DNA of 64,000 nt from Blastomyces gilchristii SLH14081. Lineage: Eukaryota; Ascomycota; Eurotiomycetes; Onygenales; Ajellomycetaceae. The stretch spans positions 630,734 through 694,733 of the forward strand of contig NW_003101673.1 in assembly GCF_000003855.2 (NCBI RefSeq), in the 5' to 3' direction. Made by a program: the position numbers and the translations under genes. Below are positions 1 through 10,570 of this stretch, in pieces. Position 1 is the first letter of the stretch. Each line of letters opens with the position of its first letter. The notes under the pieces are model-generated. The model was not told where the DNA came from and did no database searches. It saw nothing but the letters and a program-made list of their open reading frames with translations.

Positions 1-556
1 CAGGGAATGCCATAAAACCCCTCAATGGAGCCACGGATGGACATGAGCGGCCAGTCGCACACTTGGATACCGGGGACACGGTCGTCGCCATCGACAAGCT
101 GGCGAAGGGTCTGTGCCGCGTAGTAAGTGCCGCGCTTATCCGCACCATTGAGAGCAATGCTCGGGCGGTAGCCATCGGCGTCAAGGCCATCCGCGTACTT
201 AGTTACCACCTAGTGCCTTGGCGACGGCAGAGGGCGTCCGGGTTTTCTTTCATTGGTGCCGATGAAGATTTGGTAGCCATCGAAGGAGTCTGCGACTGAG
301 GGAGTACCGCCAGCAGAGATGACAATCTGCTTCACTGCATCTATTGTGGCCTTGTCTTCGGCATCCCCAGTTACAATAGTGACGGGACCGCGGAGTGAGA
401 CCGCCCGGCCCAGCGGCGAGATCTATTGCGGAGGAGGCCAAACCTTGTTGACCTTTGGCGGCGGACGGCACTCGGGAGCCGCGTCGACTGGCCCAAGCCA
501 AGAGCAAGGAGGGCGAGAACAAAGGCCCGGAGCCCGGATCGGTAATGGAAGTGCAT
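1..556 (-). pseudogene. Broken 5' part of a GH84 beta-N-acetylglucosaminidase gene, cut by the window edge
   Basis: On the minus strand an ATG at 556 begins a signal-peptide-like stretch (AFVLALLALGLG). Reading on in changing frames gives the N-terminal domain of fungal GH84 enzymes: KVWPPPQ, a TAG stop, then ISPLGRAVSLRGPVTIVTGD and SFDGYQIFIGTNE, later ADGLDADGY and SIALNGADKRGT, and finally MSIRGSIEGFYGIP at the edge, which is the entry to the GH84 catalytic barrel (RGxIEGFYGxPW). Family members remove beta-linked GlcNAc from glycans or proteins. The segments lie in different frames: one shift follows the signal peptide, one TAG stands where CAG/CAA is expected (around 420-425), and about three more shifts crowd 190-260. 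No intron with proper ends repairs them. I read it as a pseudogene; clustered sequencing errors are the alternative. The catalytic part lies outside the window. Confidence 0.75.
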
Positions 557-3500
557 GGTCAGCCTTTTTTGTAAGAAAAGGTTGAATGGCGGAGGAGGAA
601 GCGCAACACACGAACTCAACGTCGGCCAGGGCACGGTTTATGTGTTAATTTGTTTCTTGCATCTGATCGTATATCGTCATTCGCCGGTGGAGACAGCATA
701 GGAATGACCATGGCTATAACTGTTACCCATACTATAGTCATAACCAGAGCCCCGATGTGGACGGGGTCTGGGGAGTCCTATGGAGCCTCCCGGACGCAGT
801 GTAGACAGAAGACATGATGGACCGGACCAGTATTATATTGTGGAGGCAGAGACACCGCGAACTGGCCGCTGCTGGGACGTGTACGCTGCAACCGTTACAG
901 TTTGCCCAGTTCCCCGTCTGCAACGTTGGTGATGATCGGCGAACAAGGCGAGCGGCGTATTTACTCCGAGTCCGAGTTTTTTTATCAGGTTTCACGGAAG
1001 GTTGTTAGTTTGCCTTGAAGTTCGCTGGCTCCGAGAAGCAGACATTATTCTTCATTCCCAGCGGGGTTCATTCTCCTTGCCCTATAATAATGATATCCCA
1101 AGTGTTCGCGGGGTTGGCTTCCGCTTAAATAGTCCATGGCGAGCGAGTGCGCTAGAGTTACTGCTGTACCAAGGGACTCGCGCCTGGGACAGGGATGACT
1201 GTCAACGATTGATATGTTGATATGCTGATATGATGGATGATATGTGAATATTTCGGCCGAGCTCATCATTTTTCTTGCGGGAGATTGGGTGGATGAAGAA
1301 GAGTCAGTCCCTTATCTACAAGTTAGTTTATTTCTCCTTGATGTAACTACTCATATTGCCTGATATAGAGCTGTCAATACTGCTAAGAGGTTAACTCTGG
1401 CTCTGGCTCTGCCTCTACCTACAAATGATGTCTGCTTCCAGAAGTGACACAGTGGCGAGAGGAGCAATGTGGTGAGCTACAAAAGTTGTCTGAAAATAAC
1501 CGGATCGATTTCTCCAATTCCCCAACATATCCGGGAGAATATAACTAGAGTTCGACTTGAACTCACTGCACCTAACTACTGGAGCCACCAAATCGGTCAA
1601 TCCCTAAAGGTGGGGGAATGCAAGCTGCAAGTCTGCTCCAGGTCAACCAACATCACCCCGCTATAAACACACTTATCAACGCCGAGCCAGAGATCGGCAT
1701 TCCGCGCTATATTAAACTCGGGCTTAATAGTGGCGCCGATGGTGTTGCCGGCCTTATTTCTCAGAATCGAACCGGTGGACGGCGTGAGACACTGAGCACT
1801 TAGGTCAACAACACAACACTCGCCGAGGACGTCCGGGCTCGGATCTGATACCTACTACTACTGTGTAGTCATGCACTCACTCCATACATGCGTCTATTTG
1901 CAAGAGGCGCCGTGCAGAATCATATCCCATCCATTCAGGCTGCCCAGCGCTCCACCCTCGATATCAAATCAACCCCATATAACCGCTCGTTTGGTACCTC
2001 CAAAAGCCTTATCTAGATACCGACCTGGGCTTGCCGTTCTCCTCCGGGCCCTGGTTGAATGGCCGAGCAACTAGCTTGAAAGTCGTTCTGTCTGCCGCAA
2101 CTGGTGCTTGAGCTGCACCACGCCAGCGTACCACTCATGGGAGATGATTTCTTCACAGGTGATTGCAACGTGATGAATCTGATGCGTCTATGGCACACAG
2201 AGAAAGAGACTCATGAGTGGAAGCAGAAAAATGGCTAAACACGGAGATACTATTTGAAGGGAGGGAGGACATGTCTTTTAATTCCAAGCACAGATCGCGC
2301 TCCTTCAATCCCGTTTCTAACTGAAAAAAAAAGCCCATGAGTGACGGACATTTTGGAGAGAAGAGAGCGCTTTCCAAGCTTTATATTCTTGTATTCTATT
2401 GCCTATATCCTATTTCTCCCGGAAAACAAATCTCCTGGTGGTCACGAAGCGCTGTGCGGCTAGGAAAGTTATGGGTTTCGGCCCGAGGCACTTTAACCTA
2501 CCCCCCAAAGTGGTGTGTGCGCCGATGAAGGCCAGAAAAGCCTTGTGAACCCAATTGAGCCACAGCCTCAAAGGATATATGGAACCCTCCACCTCATACT
2601 TTCCTGCTGTGATGTCGCTGTTCCCTTCCTTGGCTCTGTGGAGAGCAGACAGGCTATTTTACATGGTTCCCCTCACAGTTCTTAAGAAAGCTATGTAGAG
2701 GAGAAATCCGGTTGGATGGATCAAGGGTCCAGTGTTTGCGGAGAACTGCAATCGAAGCCCTGATTATTACAGTTCGCCGCTACAGACTCGCCGAAGGGTA
2801 GGCATCCTGCACCCCCAGAGCGCTCAGGCTCTCACGAACGCAGTACGACCCCAGATCACCCTTTTTCCAAGCGCAACTGTATCCCCTATCCTATACAGCG
2901 TCCCAAGCCCTATGTCGGACGTGGTCATAGGTGTGAGTGGAATGACAAGTGAGTAAACGCAAGCGAAGTCAATCTGAGACAAGATGATATGGTATCCGAA
3001 CCCGTGAGGCCGTGAGGTGCTATTTTGGCCTTGCTTTGAAATTTATTCTACCATCGTGGAACCTGTGTAGTGGGGAAAAAGGGGACCGGTCTGTGGTGAA
3101 AAAAAAAAAAAAAAGCCCAACTGTCTTATCAAGTATTTGGTGAGTTTGAGAGATAGAGGAAAAAGCTCTGCTGGCATTGAAGCCTAACAGCTTCTAAGGA
3201 TTGTTTCAGCATTGATGCCAGGCGGCAACCTGACAGAATGGTTCAGAACCTGCAGTATTCTTCCGGCTCGGGTGCATATCAGCGCCCTTCAATCCTGGGG
3301 GAGGGGGTAGTGGAAGCAAACATTGACAGAAGCACGTATCAGAAGTTCGAAGGAAGGGTGATACCAGGGGGCGCAATGCGACGAGCGCTTTTTGATGCTA
3401 TGCCACACATGGAGGGAGAGGAGGCTAGGTTAGGAGTTCAGCGTCATAGTGGACATGGCTGCCTCGGTGAGAGTATTAGAAGCTACGCATTTCAATGTCA

Positions 3501-4640
3501 CAATGACCAAGGCTGGGTAGTGCAGCTTTCTCCGCTTGTCCTGTCCGGGTGAGGATGCTTCAACACAGAGTGTAATCGACGCTGAAGAAGCAGTGAGTGG
3601 TGTAACGGAGGCTGGTTGAACACCTGTTCCTTTAGAGTGTGATCTGTTTCTCAGAGTACTCCAGAGGCCATGATAGTCTTGATAGGAATTATAGTGTTCA
3701 ATAATAGATATGAGACTGGATGCTTTGAGGTAGCGCAGATTAGCACTGGTCATATCTTCCTTCTCCTCTATTCCCTGGTTGTTGTAGCGCTGAGTGCAGG
3801 CCACTTGGTTCAGCTGCCAGACAGTATACGGGATGAGAGATTCTGCTCAAACTAACTTACAATTCTGATCTTTTACATTAGTTACTGACATAGTTGCAAA
3901 ATTAGGTAATTGTATAATTCTTGAAAGAGAGATGAATTAGAAATATGACCTTATGTTACTATTAATGAGCTTTGGTTAGTTACCTGTCAATTAACCAGAG
4001 TAAAAACTATGTCAACATGTAATATATTGATTAAGAACATTCAACAACTGATGATAGATAGTTAAATAGTGCTCATACTCTTAGTTTGATCTACTGCTAA
4101 CTGTTAATGTTCTTGACACAGAGTTGTATAGAGGTAGGTAGTGTTGAAACCTCATCATTTCTAAGGATGAATGTGTCCTCTCTCACCCAATTGTGCCCTT
4201 CACTTTTCCACACACCATCTAGTTATTTACTGGTGCTGCTGCCAGAGAAAAAAGTCTCAGTTTCACGGCTTAAAATTACTCATTCAGAATCCTCAAAACA
4301 AGAAGCCAGGCTGCAGAATGTGTGAAACCTGCTCTGGAGGGTCATTCACAGACAAGGACAAACTCTTCAAGAATGTCCATCTTCACAATTGCTGCCTGGT
4401 GAGTGATGATGATATGCGCACCCTGATGAAAGTGGGCTATATTCAACACGTCAGGATGCTCGGTGGTGTCTTTGTAGTGTGTAACTAGTTATAGTTATAC
4501 TAACTATTTTAAAGATAGAACCAATGTCATTAGTTAGCGTCGGCGATAGTTATCGAACCCGCGAGTCTTCGCAGTCGATCTGGTCGTTGATCATTCATTC
4601 AAATATTGTTCACACTCCTTCATAACAAATCTTAGATGAA
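557..4640. other. Non-coding spacer, no supported gene
   Basis: Only short unrelated open frames occur here. The longest (3430-3804 minus, 3238-3552 plus, 4171-4488 plus) overlap or lack recognisable domains and codon bias, so I do not call genes. There is a 16-base A run at 3099-3114. An AT-rich stretch at about 3850-4100 is rich in TTAGTTA/TAACTAA words that recur in other spacers of this window (6.1-6.3, 49.1 and 50.3 kb). Confidence 0.6.
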
Positions 4641-5792
4641 ATGTCACATCTCATATTCAGTATATTTTCCCCTGGACACCAATATCCTCACTATGGCCAC
4701 GCCACGGGCCCTAGTACGCCAACGCTCCTCGGCTTGCCCCCTGAGATCCGCAGGCTCATTTTTACCTGCTATTTTCGATCCGTCCGGATACGCCAGAAGC
4801 TCACATACCCATATGAAGCCGTAGAAGATCAATTGGCTATTCTGCGGGTCTGCCATCAACTCTACCACGAGTCTGAGCCACTCGTGCTTCCAAATGTACA
4901 GCTCTTCTGCTATAAAAACACAGATGTGATAAATACTCTTACCAAGATGAGCTCTGAACAAGTCTCACAGCTTCGGCACATGGTAGTCCACCATTGCCCC
5001 GTGGGATTCAATTTATCTTCGAAGGAAAAGTCTACCGGCGTTTCATCTGATCGGAAGCACGACACCAACGACGACAACGACGACGACAACGTCGGTGAGG
5101 ATCCTGTCAGATACTTCCATCTTGGTGCGATTCTTGGCCTATTCCCGGGACTGCAGCTTGACATCCTCGAGGTCTTTTGCGAGGTACGCGGAGGACCCTA
5201 CACGGATTTTCAAACCACGGACTGCTTCGGGTCCCTCCTTGGAGCTGATGGTTACCGGCAGCTTTGGATGCGTGCAAGCGAGGGCGACGGAGGGGCGTGG
5301 GTTGATACTCCAAGTTCTTTTGAATGGAAGGACTACATAGCGACCAAGTTCAAGCCGTATAATGGATGGGTCCGGATGAGGCTGCCACGACATGAATGGA
5401 GAGATGTGGGCAGAGATACCCCACAGGGAGAATTTTGGCACAGAGCTCAAGAGGCCGGGTTCACGCTCGTTAAAAAAATCGACTCTCCAAACGATTCTGA
5501 TGAGGATGGGCAAAGTATGTATGGACACAGGAGCGAGGATGTAGCCGATATCGTTGTGGATAGAGGCGATGCGGACTTCGCTGTCAAGAAGGATGGCGAT
5601 CAAGTGCTGAGATGCATTGAGCGAGATTATTTGCTGCGAGAGACTCCCGCGTTCTTTAAAAGCACTTCGGACGCCCTACGGAAGCTTTTCAAAGACCATA
5701 GCTTGGAGACCATCTGGGCCATGGATGGATTTGATGATGGCACTCTTAATTATTGGGACTTAGGGGATAATGCGTATTCGAGAAGGTATTAA
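4641..5792 (+). CDS. F-box-like (LPPEIR) fungal protein
   Basis: A single 383-residue frame. Residues 30-40 read GLPPEIRRLIF, the start of the F-box-like module found in large lineage-expanded fungal families, followed by ILRVCHQLYHESEPLVL (about 70-86), the usual continuation in which a helix with HESEP leads into the variable body. Such proteins are thought to be substrate adaptors of SCF-type ubiquitin ligases, but most are uncharacterised and the substrate cannot be predicted. An acidic Asn/Asp tract lies at about 135-150. The C-terminal half is unfamiliar. The start at 4641 gives a plausible N-terminus; an out-of-frame ATG lies at 4636. No intron is needed. It stands alone with more than 1.5 kb of spacer on each side. 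Confidence 0.75.
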   Translation: MSHLIFSIFSPGHQYPHYGHATGPSTPTLLGLPPEIRRLIFTCYFRSVRIRQKLTYPYEAVEDQLAILRVCHQLYHESEPLVLPNVQLFCYKNTDVINTLTKMSSEQVSQLRHMVVHHCPVGFNLSSKEKSTGVSSDRKHDTNDDNDDDNVGEDPVRYFHLGAILGLFPGLQLDILEVFCEVRGGPYTDFQTTDCFGSLLGADGYRQLWMRASEGDGGAWVDTPSSFEWKDYIATKFKPYNGWVRMRLPRHEWRDVGRDTPQGEFWHRAQEAGFTLVKKIDSPNDSDEDGQSMYGHRSEDVADIVVDRGDADFAVKKDGDQVLRCIERDYLLRETPAFFKSTSDALRKLFKDHSLETIWAMDGFDDGTLNYWDLGDNAYSRRY

Positions 5793-6012
5793 CTAGTCAT
5801 GGATGATGTTTATATATATGTACATATGTACACATTTTGCCAGAATTCTGGATCCGGGGAAAGGCATGGCATAGGGAGTTATGAAATATTCTTCTAGCAA
5901 TGTTGAATGTATGATGAGCGCATAAATAGAAGAGAAAAGCAGATTGTAAACCACCACAGCCGTTGTCTGTACCTATTTTCTATTATCGATATACCGATAT
6001 ACCCTGCTGTGT

Positions 6013-6065
6013 TATTTCTTTTCTTTTCTTTTCTTTTCTTTTTCTTTTTTTTTTTTTTTTTTTTT
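6013..6065. repeat. (TTTTC)n followed by poly-T
   Basis: Tandem TTTTC units pass into a pure T run that ends at TTTGCAG. A simple-sequence pyrimidine tract of the kind common in fungal spacers. It resembles an intron 3' end but no coding exon follows. Confidence 0.9.
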
Positions 6066-6465
6066 GCAGTAATTGGTTAACAATATAAATAAATAACTAG
6101 GGAACTCACTCATTCTAGCAACATTGTTGGTTATATATTTGAAACTGAAGATTCTATCAATCACCACTTCATCATTCATCATCGCTCAAGTAAATAACTT
6201 AGTTATCTGCAATGTATTATTCTTGAGTATTTCTGACTCCCTAACTCTATCGGAACCCAACAGCTCCAGCCCCCAGTTAGTTATGTAACCAGTTGGCTAA
6301 CTTTTACTAAGACTTGGTTACTTTGTTTCTTTGTCCATCTCCTGCATAAATATGATTTTCTTCATGCAACAACTAGTTACTCACTGCAACAACCCAGTCC
6401 CAATTCCCAATTCCTGATTCTATTGGTACTGTTGGCCATACAAGCAGAGCTGCTCGCCTGGGATA

Positions 6466-6466
<1 letters not shown>

Positions 6467-6497
<31 letters not shown>
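6467..6497. repeat. (CA)9(TA)6 compound microsatellite
   Basis: Nine CA dinucleotides run straight into about six TA dinucleotides. The same CA-then-TA arrangement recurs at about 51.23 kb. Confidence 0.95.
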
Positions 6498-7003
6498 CTA
6501 TTTGCCGCGAACCAAACTTGAAACATCCCAAATGTCCGAGGGTGTGACTTTGTCCCATAGTTTCGGTGGTGAGGGAGATATTCAAATCGGGGCACATTCT
6601 CTGGGGGATATATCATATCCATCTCTATACACCAACATGCACCTGTTATAGTATGCAGGTGAATGCTGAGCGACTTCATCCGGAATTCCAGTGCATCTAT
6701 CTCCCTAAGCGCTCCCCAGCCGAGCATTTCGTTGCTGCTAACTTACCGAAAAACGAGAGAGCCATACATAAGCTGAGGAAGAAGCCCCTTTATCTTATAG
6801 CATTCAGGCGGCTTTTGCGCAGATGAGCTGACCTTCCCAGATACATTTAGAGCGCGTAGCTCTGGCGGAGTTGGTCTCTCTTTCAAGGACAGTGGTATCA
6901 TACAGGTGTTAATCAAAGAAGATATTCCTCCGACTTTCAACCAACCTCAAATGCGTCCATCCATCCAACACACTTGCGGTTAGAGTCGTACCAACAGGTC
7001 CAT

Positions 7004-7075
7004 AAAAAAAACAGAAAAAAGAAGAAAAAAGAAAAAAGGAAAAGAAAAAAAGAAAAAGAAAAAAGAAAAAGAATG
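7004..7075. repeat. A/G purine tract
   Basis: About 70 bases of almost pure A with regular G (GAAAAA-type units, one C at 7012). It gives a Lys/Arg-only frame on one strand and a Phe/Leu/Ser frame on the other; neither is a gene. Confidence 0.9.
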
Positions 7076-7306
7076 AATAGAACTTCGCGCCCATGGGGCC
7101 CCTTATACCGCGTCTCATGCAGGATGTTCTTTATAAACTATCGTTCTAGACCTCAGAAGGCTCTTCATGCATCATGCACCGCGAATATTCGTTTGGTTAT
7201 ATTCTCGTCCTGTTTTGTTGGGATAACAGGGCCCAAACCCCATATTGCGTCTATCAACAAACAAGGCTCCTTTCCAGGGAAGGAATTCTTCCCCATGGGA
7301 GAATGA

Positions 7307-7320
7307 TATATTATAAATAA
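7307..7320 (+). promoter_or_regulatory. TATA-like element upstream of the repeat-protein gene
   Basis: TATATTATAAATAA lies about 215 bp before the ATG at 7535. A TATA match at this distance fits a strongly regulated fungal gene with a leader of 100-180 nt. This is inferred from sequence alone. Confidence 0.4.
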
Positions 7321-7534
7321 CAAAGCACACCCCCCCTGTCTATAATACCCTGCTTCTACAGCTTTGATTATCTTTTAATCCAGGCTCATCGTCGTCGGTT
7401 AATGGGCGGTCTTCCATTGACTTGACAGGGTACTATCAATTATAGTATTTATACTTTGATCGCTTTGCACCGAGTTTGACCAAGGGAGACAAAGGAAAAC
7501 CGCTCCCCCGCCGGTCCCCTCGCAACCATCAACC

Positions 7535-8386
7535 ATGACGCGCTCATTACTCATCGCCATCCTTTCCCTATCACTTCCTCTGGCGCTCGCGACGGATGAC
7601 TGCGGTAGCGGAGGCGTTGATTGTCCTGCAGCCTCACTAGACAGGACTCCCCGGCCGCTCTCGACTGCATATAGCCATATCACAGTTACAGTTAAAACTA
7701 TAACCCCGAGGGGTGCACCCAAAGAAACTTTCCCATCGGCAGCTCTGGGGCCCCCTCTAGCCGCATCAGAACCCCCCGCGGCCGCGTCTCCTCGAGCCAC
7801 TGCCACCCCCCTGAAGACTGCGCCGGCGGCGCCTGCATATCCCGCAAAGCCCCCGAAGCCCGGAGCGGGCGAAAGTGTCAAGAAGCCTAAAACCGCCCGT
7901 CCAGCAGCCCCAAAACCAGAGCCAGAGTACGAAGCTCCATCACAGAAGAAATCCCCGCCTCAACGTCAGTCTCCGCCAGACTACGAGGCCCCACCGAAGA
8001 AAAAATCCCCGCCACAACGTCAGTCTCCGCCAGACTACGAGGCTCCACCGAAGAAAAAATCCCCTGCCCCGAAGAAAGAATCTCCTCCTCCAAAGAAAGA
8101 ATCCCCACCAGACTATCAAGCTCCGTCGCAGAAGGTATCCCCGCCGCAGCGTGAATCTCCGCCAAACTACGAGCCCCCCCCAAAAAGAAAATCTCCTCCG
8201 CCGAAGAAAGAAACCCCTCCTGCAAAGAAAGAATCCCCACCAGACTACCAAGCCCCGTCACAGCAGAGACCGCCACCAAAGCAGCCCGAGCCCGAACCAG
8301 ACTACGAAACTGGGCCGGAATACCGACGCCGAACTATCCGGACGCCTAGACGTGCTCGTCGAGCCAGGGATGCCATGTATTACTAA
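7535..8386 (+). CDS. Secreted proline/lysine/tyrosine repeat protein (extensin-like)
   Basis: 283 residues. Residues 1-20 are a classic signal peptide (MTRSLLIAILSLSLPLALA), with likely cleavage before TDDCGSGG; the only two cysteines beyond it are C23 and C30. An Ala/Pro-rich linker follows. From about 127 to 265 there are seven imperfect units, each beginning Y-E/Q-A/P-P and ending S-P-P-D/N, for example YEAPPKKKSPPQRQSPPD. Units vary in length by gain of a KKESPP block. The C-terminus is strongly basic (RRRTIRTPRRARRARDAMYY). The pattern of SPP blocks, regular Tyr and many Lys recalls plant extensins and other cell-wall proteins, so a wall or matrix role is an inference. No enzyme domain is visible and no fungal family was recognised. 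One exon, GC-rich, with clear coding bias. Confidence 0.75.
   Translation: MTRSLLIAILSLSLPLALATDDCGSGGVDCPAASLDRTPRPLSTAYSHITVTVKTITPRGAPKETFPSAALGPPLAASEPPAAASPRATATPLKTAPAAPAYPAKPPKPGAGESVKKPKTARPAAPKPEPEYEAPSQKKSPPQRQSPPDYEAPPKKKSPPQRQSPPDYEAPPKKKSPAPKKESPPPKKESPPDYQAPSQKVSPPQRESPPNYEPPPKRKSPPPKKETPPAKKESPPDYQAPSQQRPPPKQPEPEPDYETGPEYRRRTIRTPRRARRARDAMYY
7914..8330 (+). repeat. In-gene tandem repeat coding Tyr-Pro-Lys units
   Basis: Degenerate tandem units of about 54-78 bp, all multiples of three, encode Y(E/Q)(A/P)P...SPP(D/N). The first two units are nearly identical at DNA level (CCCCGCCTCAACGTCAGTCT against CCCCGCCACAACGTCAGTCT), which suggests recent duplication. Confidence 0.85.
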
Positions 8387-9076
8387 CGTGGGTAATAGGC
8401 CTTGGTTGGTATCTATATTCTCTCTGTTATTGTTTCGGAAAAAGGGGTTCCCATCTCTTCTATGGCGCTGGGTGCATGATCCAGGGCCCCCGTCCTTTGA
8501 CGTTGTGAGTTTGGAGTTTGGGATTTTAGATAACTGAGGAGATAGAAAGGGGGTGGCAAGGGGATGATCACCCGATTTTTAAATCCCCTTTTCCAATATT
8601 TTTCAAAAAAAAAGTTGTTTTGGCGACATAGAGCGGGATAGACTAATCCAATAATTAATCCACTTAATCTTAACATCTGTTTACTTCTTTGGTTCTCCAT
8701 TTGAGATGTCTGTTCTTTCTTTCGCATATTTTTAAGTGTGGTGCATGCGCGAGATGTCAACCCTGTAGCAACACTTAATCCTAAATGCATTACTAGATAT
8801 GGACGCAGAGGAGTGATATTGACAGAAAAGAACATACCAATTTACAGGCCAGTAATAACCCCGAATACAATTCCATTCCCACTTCCAGTTCCGTTAACAC
8901 TGACTCTTTGTGTGTTTCTAATCCATCTATCTACGTGAGTTATTCTTTTGTAAAGACAAAAACAAAATAAAAAAGTCTGTTCCATTCAATAACCCCATCC
9001 CATTTCCCATATACAACATAACCCATCCATCCACATCCTCATACCCCACCATATCACTCTATCCCAGTCGACCTAC
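8387..9076. other. Short spacer between convergent genes
   Basis: Holds the 3' ends of the repeat protein (plus strand) and the hydrolase (minus strand). AT-rich with C-rich patches near 9000-9060. No gene, RNA or notable repeat seen. Confidence 0.6.
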
Positions 9077-9381
9077 TCACAACCGACTCCGCCCAACCCC
9101 AACTCCCTCCCCCGCAGCCCTGCGAATAAACCCCGCCACCTTCCCCGGCCGACTAATCATGGGCGAATGGCCGGCGTCCTCCAGCACCTCGATACGGTCC
9201 CGCGCAATCCCTGCACCAAAGGCCATGCGCGTCTGCACCTTGAAGGGGACGGCGCCGTCGTGTTTGCTCATCAGATAGGAGCAGGGGTAGTGGCGGTAGG
9301 CGGGGTAGGTGAGCGGGGAGAAGAAGACGCTGGTGGGTTTTGGGTTAGTGAGCTGTGGGGTTGGGTTTTGGAGAGAGGTAT

Positions 9382-9433
<52 letters not shown>

Positions 9434-10202
9434 TGTATGGAGGGGGACCTTACGGGAGTGGTTGGAGTTTCAGCTTTGAGGACCAGTAGTGCTGGGCGAG
9501 GGGAGGCAGGTCGTTGTAGAAGCGGGCAGGGCCGTCGAGGATGCGGATTTGTTCGTTCTGGGGATTTGTTTATTTAGTTATAGTGTTGGTCATGGGAAGA
9601 TGTGAAGACATGGATGTAGAAAGAGATGTATAAATGAGAAGTCAAATAAATACCTTCAGCTCAAAACCCTTTAGCTCTGTGCGCTCTGGTGTCCACAGGC
9701 CTTTTCCAACAGGCAGAACCATGCCAACAATGAATGCCAGATGCACAATCCGGCCGCGGCGAGGGATGTATTGAGCTAGTCCTGTATCATCTCCAGCACA
9801 CATCGCCTTTGCATCTGTCTCCTTCTTCACAGCACTGGAAACCTCCTCTTCTCTCTCCTTCTCGCCATCTCCATCCATCCCCTTTCCTCCAACCTCTTCA
9901 CCATCCTGAGAATAGCCCTTCATCTCCCCATGAAACGCCTTCAACGCCTCGCACCCCGCCACAGCCGCGTACGAGTGCATCACCACAACCACATCCTTTC
10001 CACAGTCCAGCACGGCCTCGATGCCGCTCTGGATGGCATCCACGTCGCAGGAGAAGTCGGGCGCGGCGGGCACCATACCAGGCGACTTGAGGGCCACTGG
10101 GTAGACGGAGTAGCCGGCCTTCTCGAGCAGAGGCGTCACGAAGGTCCAGACGGCGGGGGATTGCCAGCCGCCGTGGACCAGGAGGATGGTTGGTTTCGAC
10201 AT
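9077..10202 (-). CDS. Alpha/beta hydrolase (AB hydrolase superfamily), three exons
   Basis: Exons read from the minus strand: 10202-9654, 9557-9454, 9329-9077; 301 residues, with introns GTATTT...CAG (phase 0) and GTAAGG...CAG (phase 2). The N-terminus TILLVHGGWQSPAVW contains the HGGW oxyanion motif. The nucleophile elbow reads VVVVMHSYAAVAG, so Ser is present but the usual GxSxGG is MxSxAA. The acid is probably the Asp of LMSKHDGAVPF and the base the His of EDAGHSPMISRP, so the triad is complete. A charged low-complexity insert (EEVGGKGMDGDGEKEREEE) sits in the cap region. Relatives are small-molecule esterases or C-C hydrolases; the substrate is unknown. I start at MSKPTILL; an in-frame ATG at 10307 would add a 35-residue leader. 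Intron 2 carries a long microsatellite. Confidence 0.85.
9381..9439. repeat. (TA)n(TGTA)n microsatellite inside hydrolase intron 2
   Basis: About 12 TA repeats followed by about 8 TGTA repeats occupy nearly half of the intron at 9330-9453. Length variation here would not alter the protein but could change splicing distances. Confidence 0.95.
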
Positions 10203-10535
10203 CGCTTGGGTTGACACGGTTGGGGTGGTTTGATGTGCTAGGGAGTGTTTGATATGAGAGTAAGGATTCAGTAATATGAGACTGGTTGTGAGTAGAGCTC
10301 CCTGCAATATTTTTTTTGAATAATATGCACTTCTTTGACTCGATGAGCGGGTATATCGGTATTATTTAAGATATCAAAAAGAGATTGCGTTTATAAAAAC
10401 CGCGGACAGAAATCCCTTCGGTGGATTTGTGGGAATGATATGAGACACACAACACAACACGCGCACAATGTGTCCGACGAATAACACAAACGACATCTAT
10501 TGAAGTGGGAAATTCTAGGAGATTCCTCTCCGAGC

Positions 10536-10570
10536 AGAACAATAACAATAACAATAACAACAACAACAAC
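10536..10570. repeat. (AACAAT)n/(AAC)n simple repeat
   Basis: Four AACAAT-type units run into AAC triplets. Ordinary simple sequence. Confidence 0.9.

Larger units (their letters stand above)
5793..7534. other. Spacer rich in simple repeats
   Basis: Contains a 14-bp palindrome TGTACATATGTACA (5819-5832), a pyrimidine tract, a CA/TA microsatellite and a purine tract (listed separately). No gene is supported. The last 250 bp are the presumed promoter of the secreted repeat protein. Confidence 0.6.

Noticed and set aside
3238..3804. Overlapping frames of 104 (plus) and 124 (minus) codons
   Set aside because: They contradict each other, match no family I recognise and have no splice-linked neighbours.
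4540..4580. GTTATCGAACCCGCGAG, resembling the T arm of a tRNA on the minus strand
   Set aside because: The bases flanking the TTCGA loop do not pair and no D or anticodon arm can be folded.
7887..8279. Long frames on the strand opposite the proline-rich gene, with repeated Trp/Arg or Gly/Ile/Leu units
   Set aside because: They are mirror products of the in-gene repeat; only the plus frame has a signal peptide and sensible codon use.
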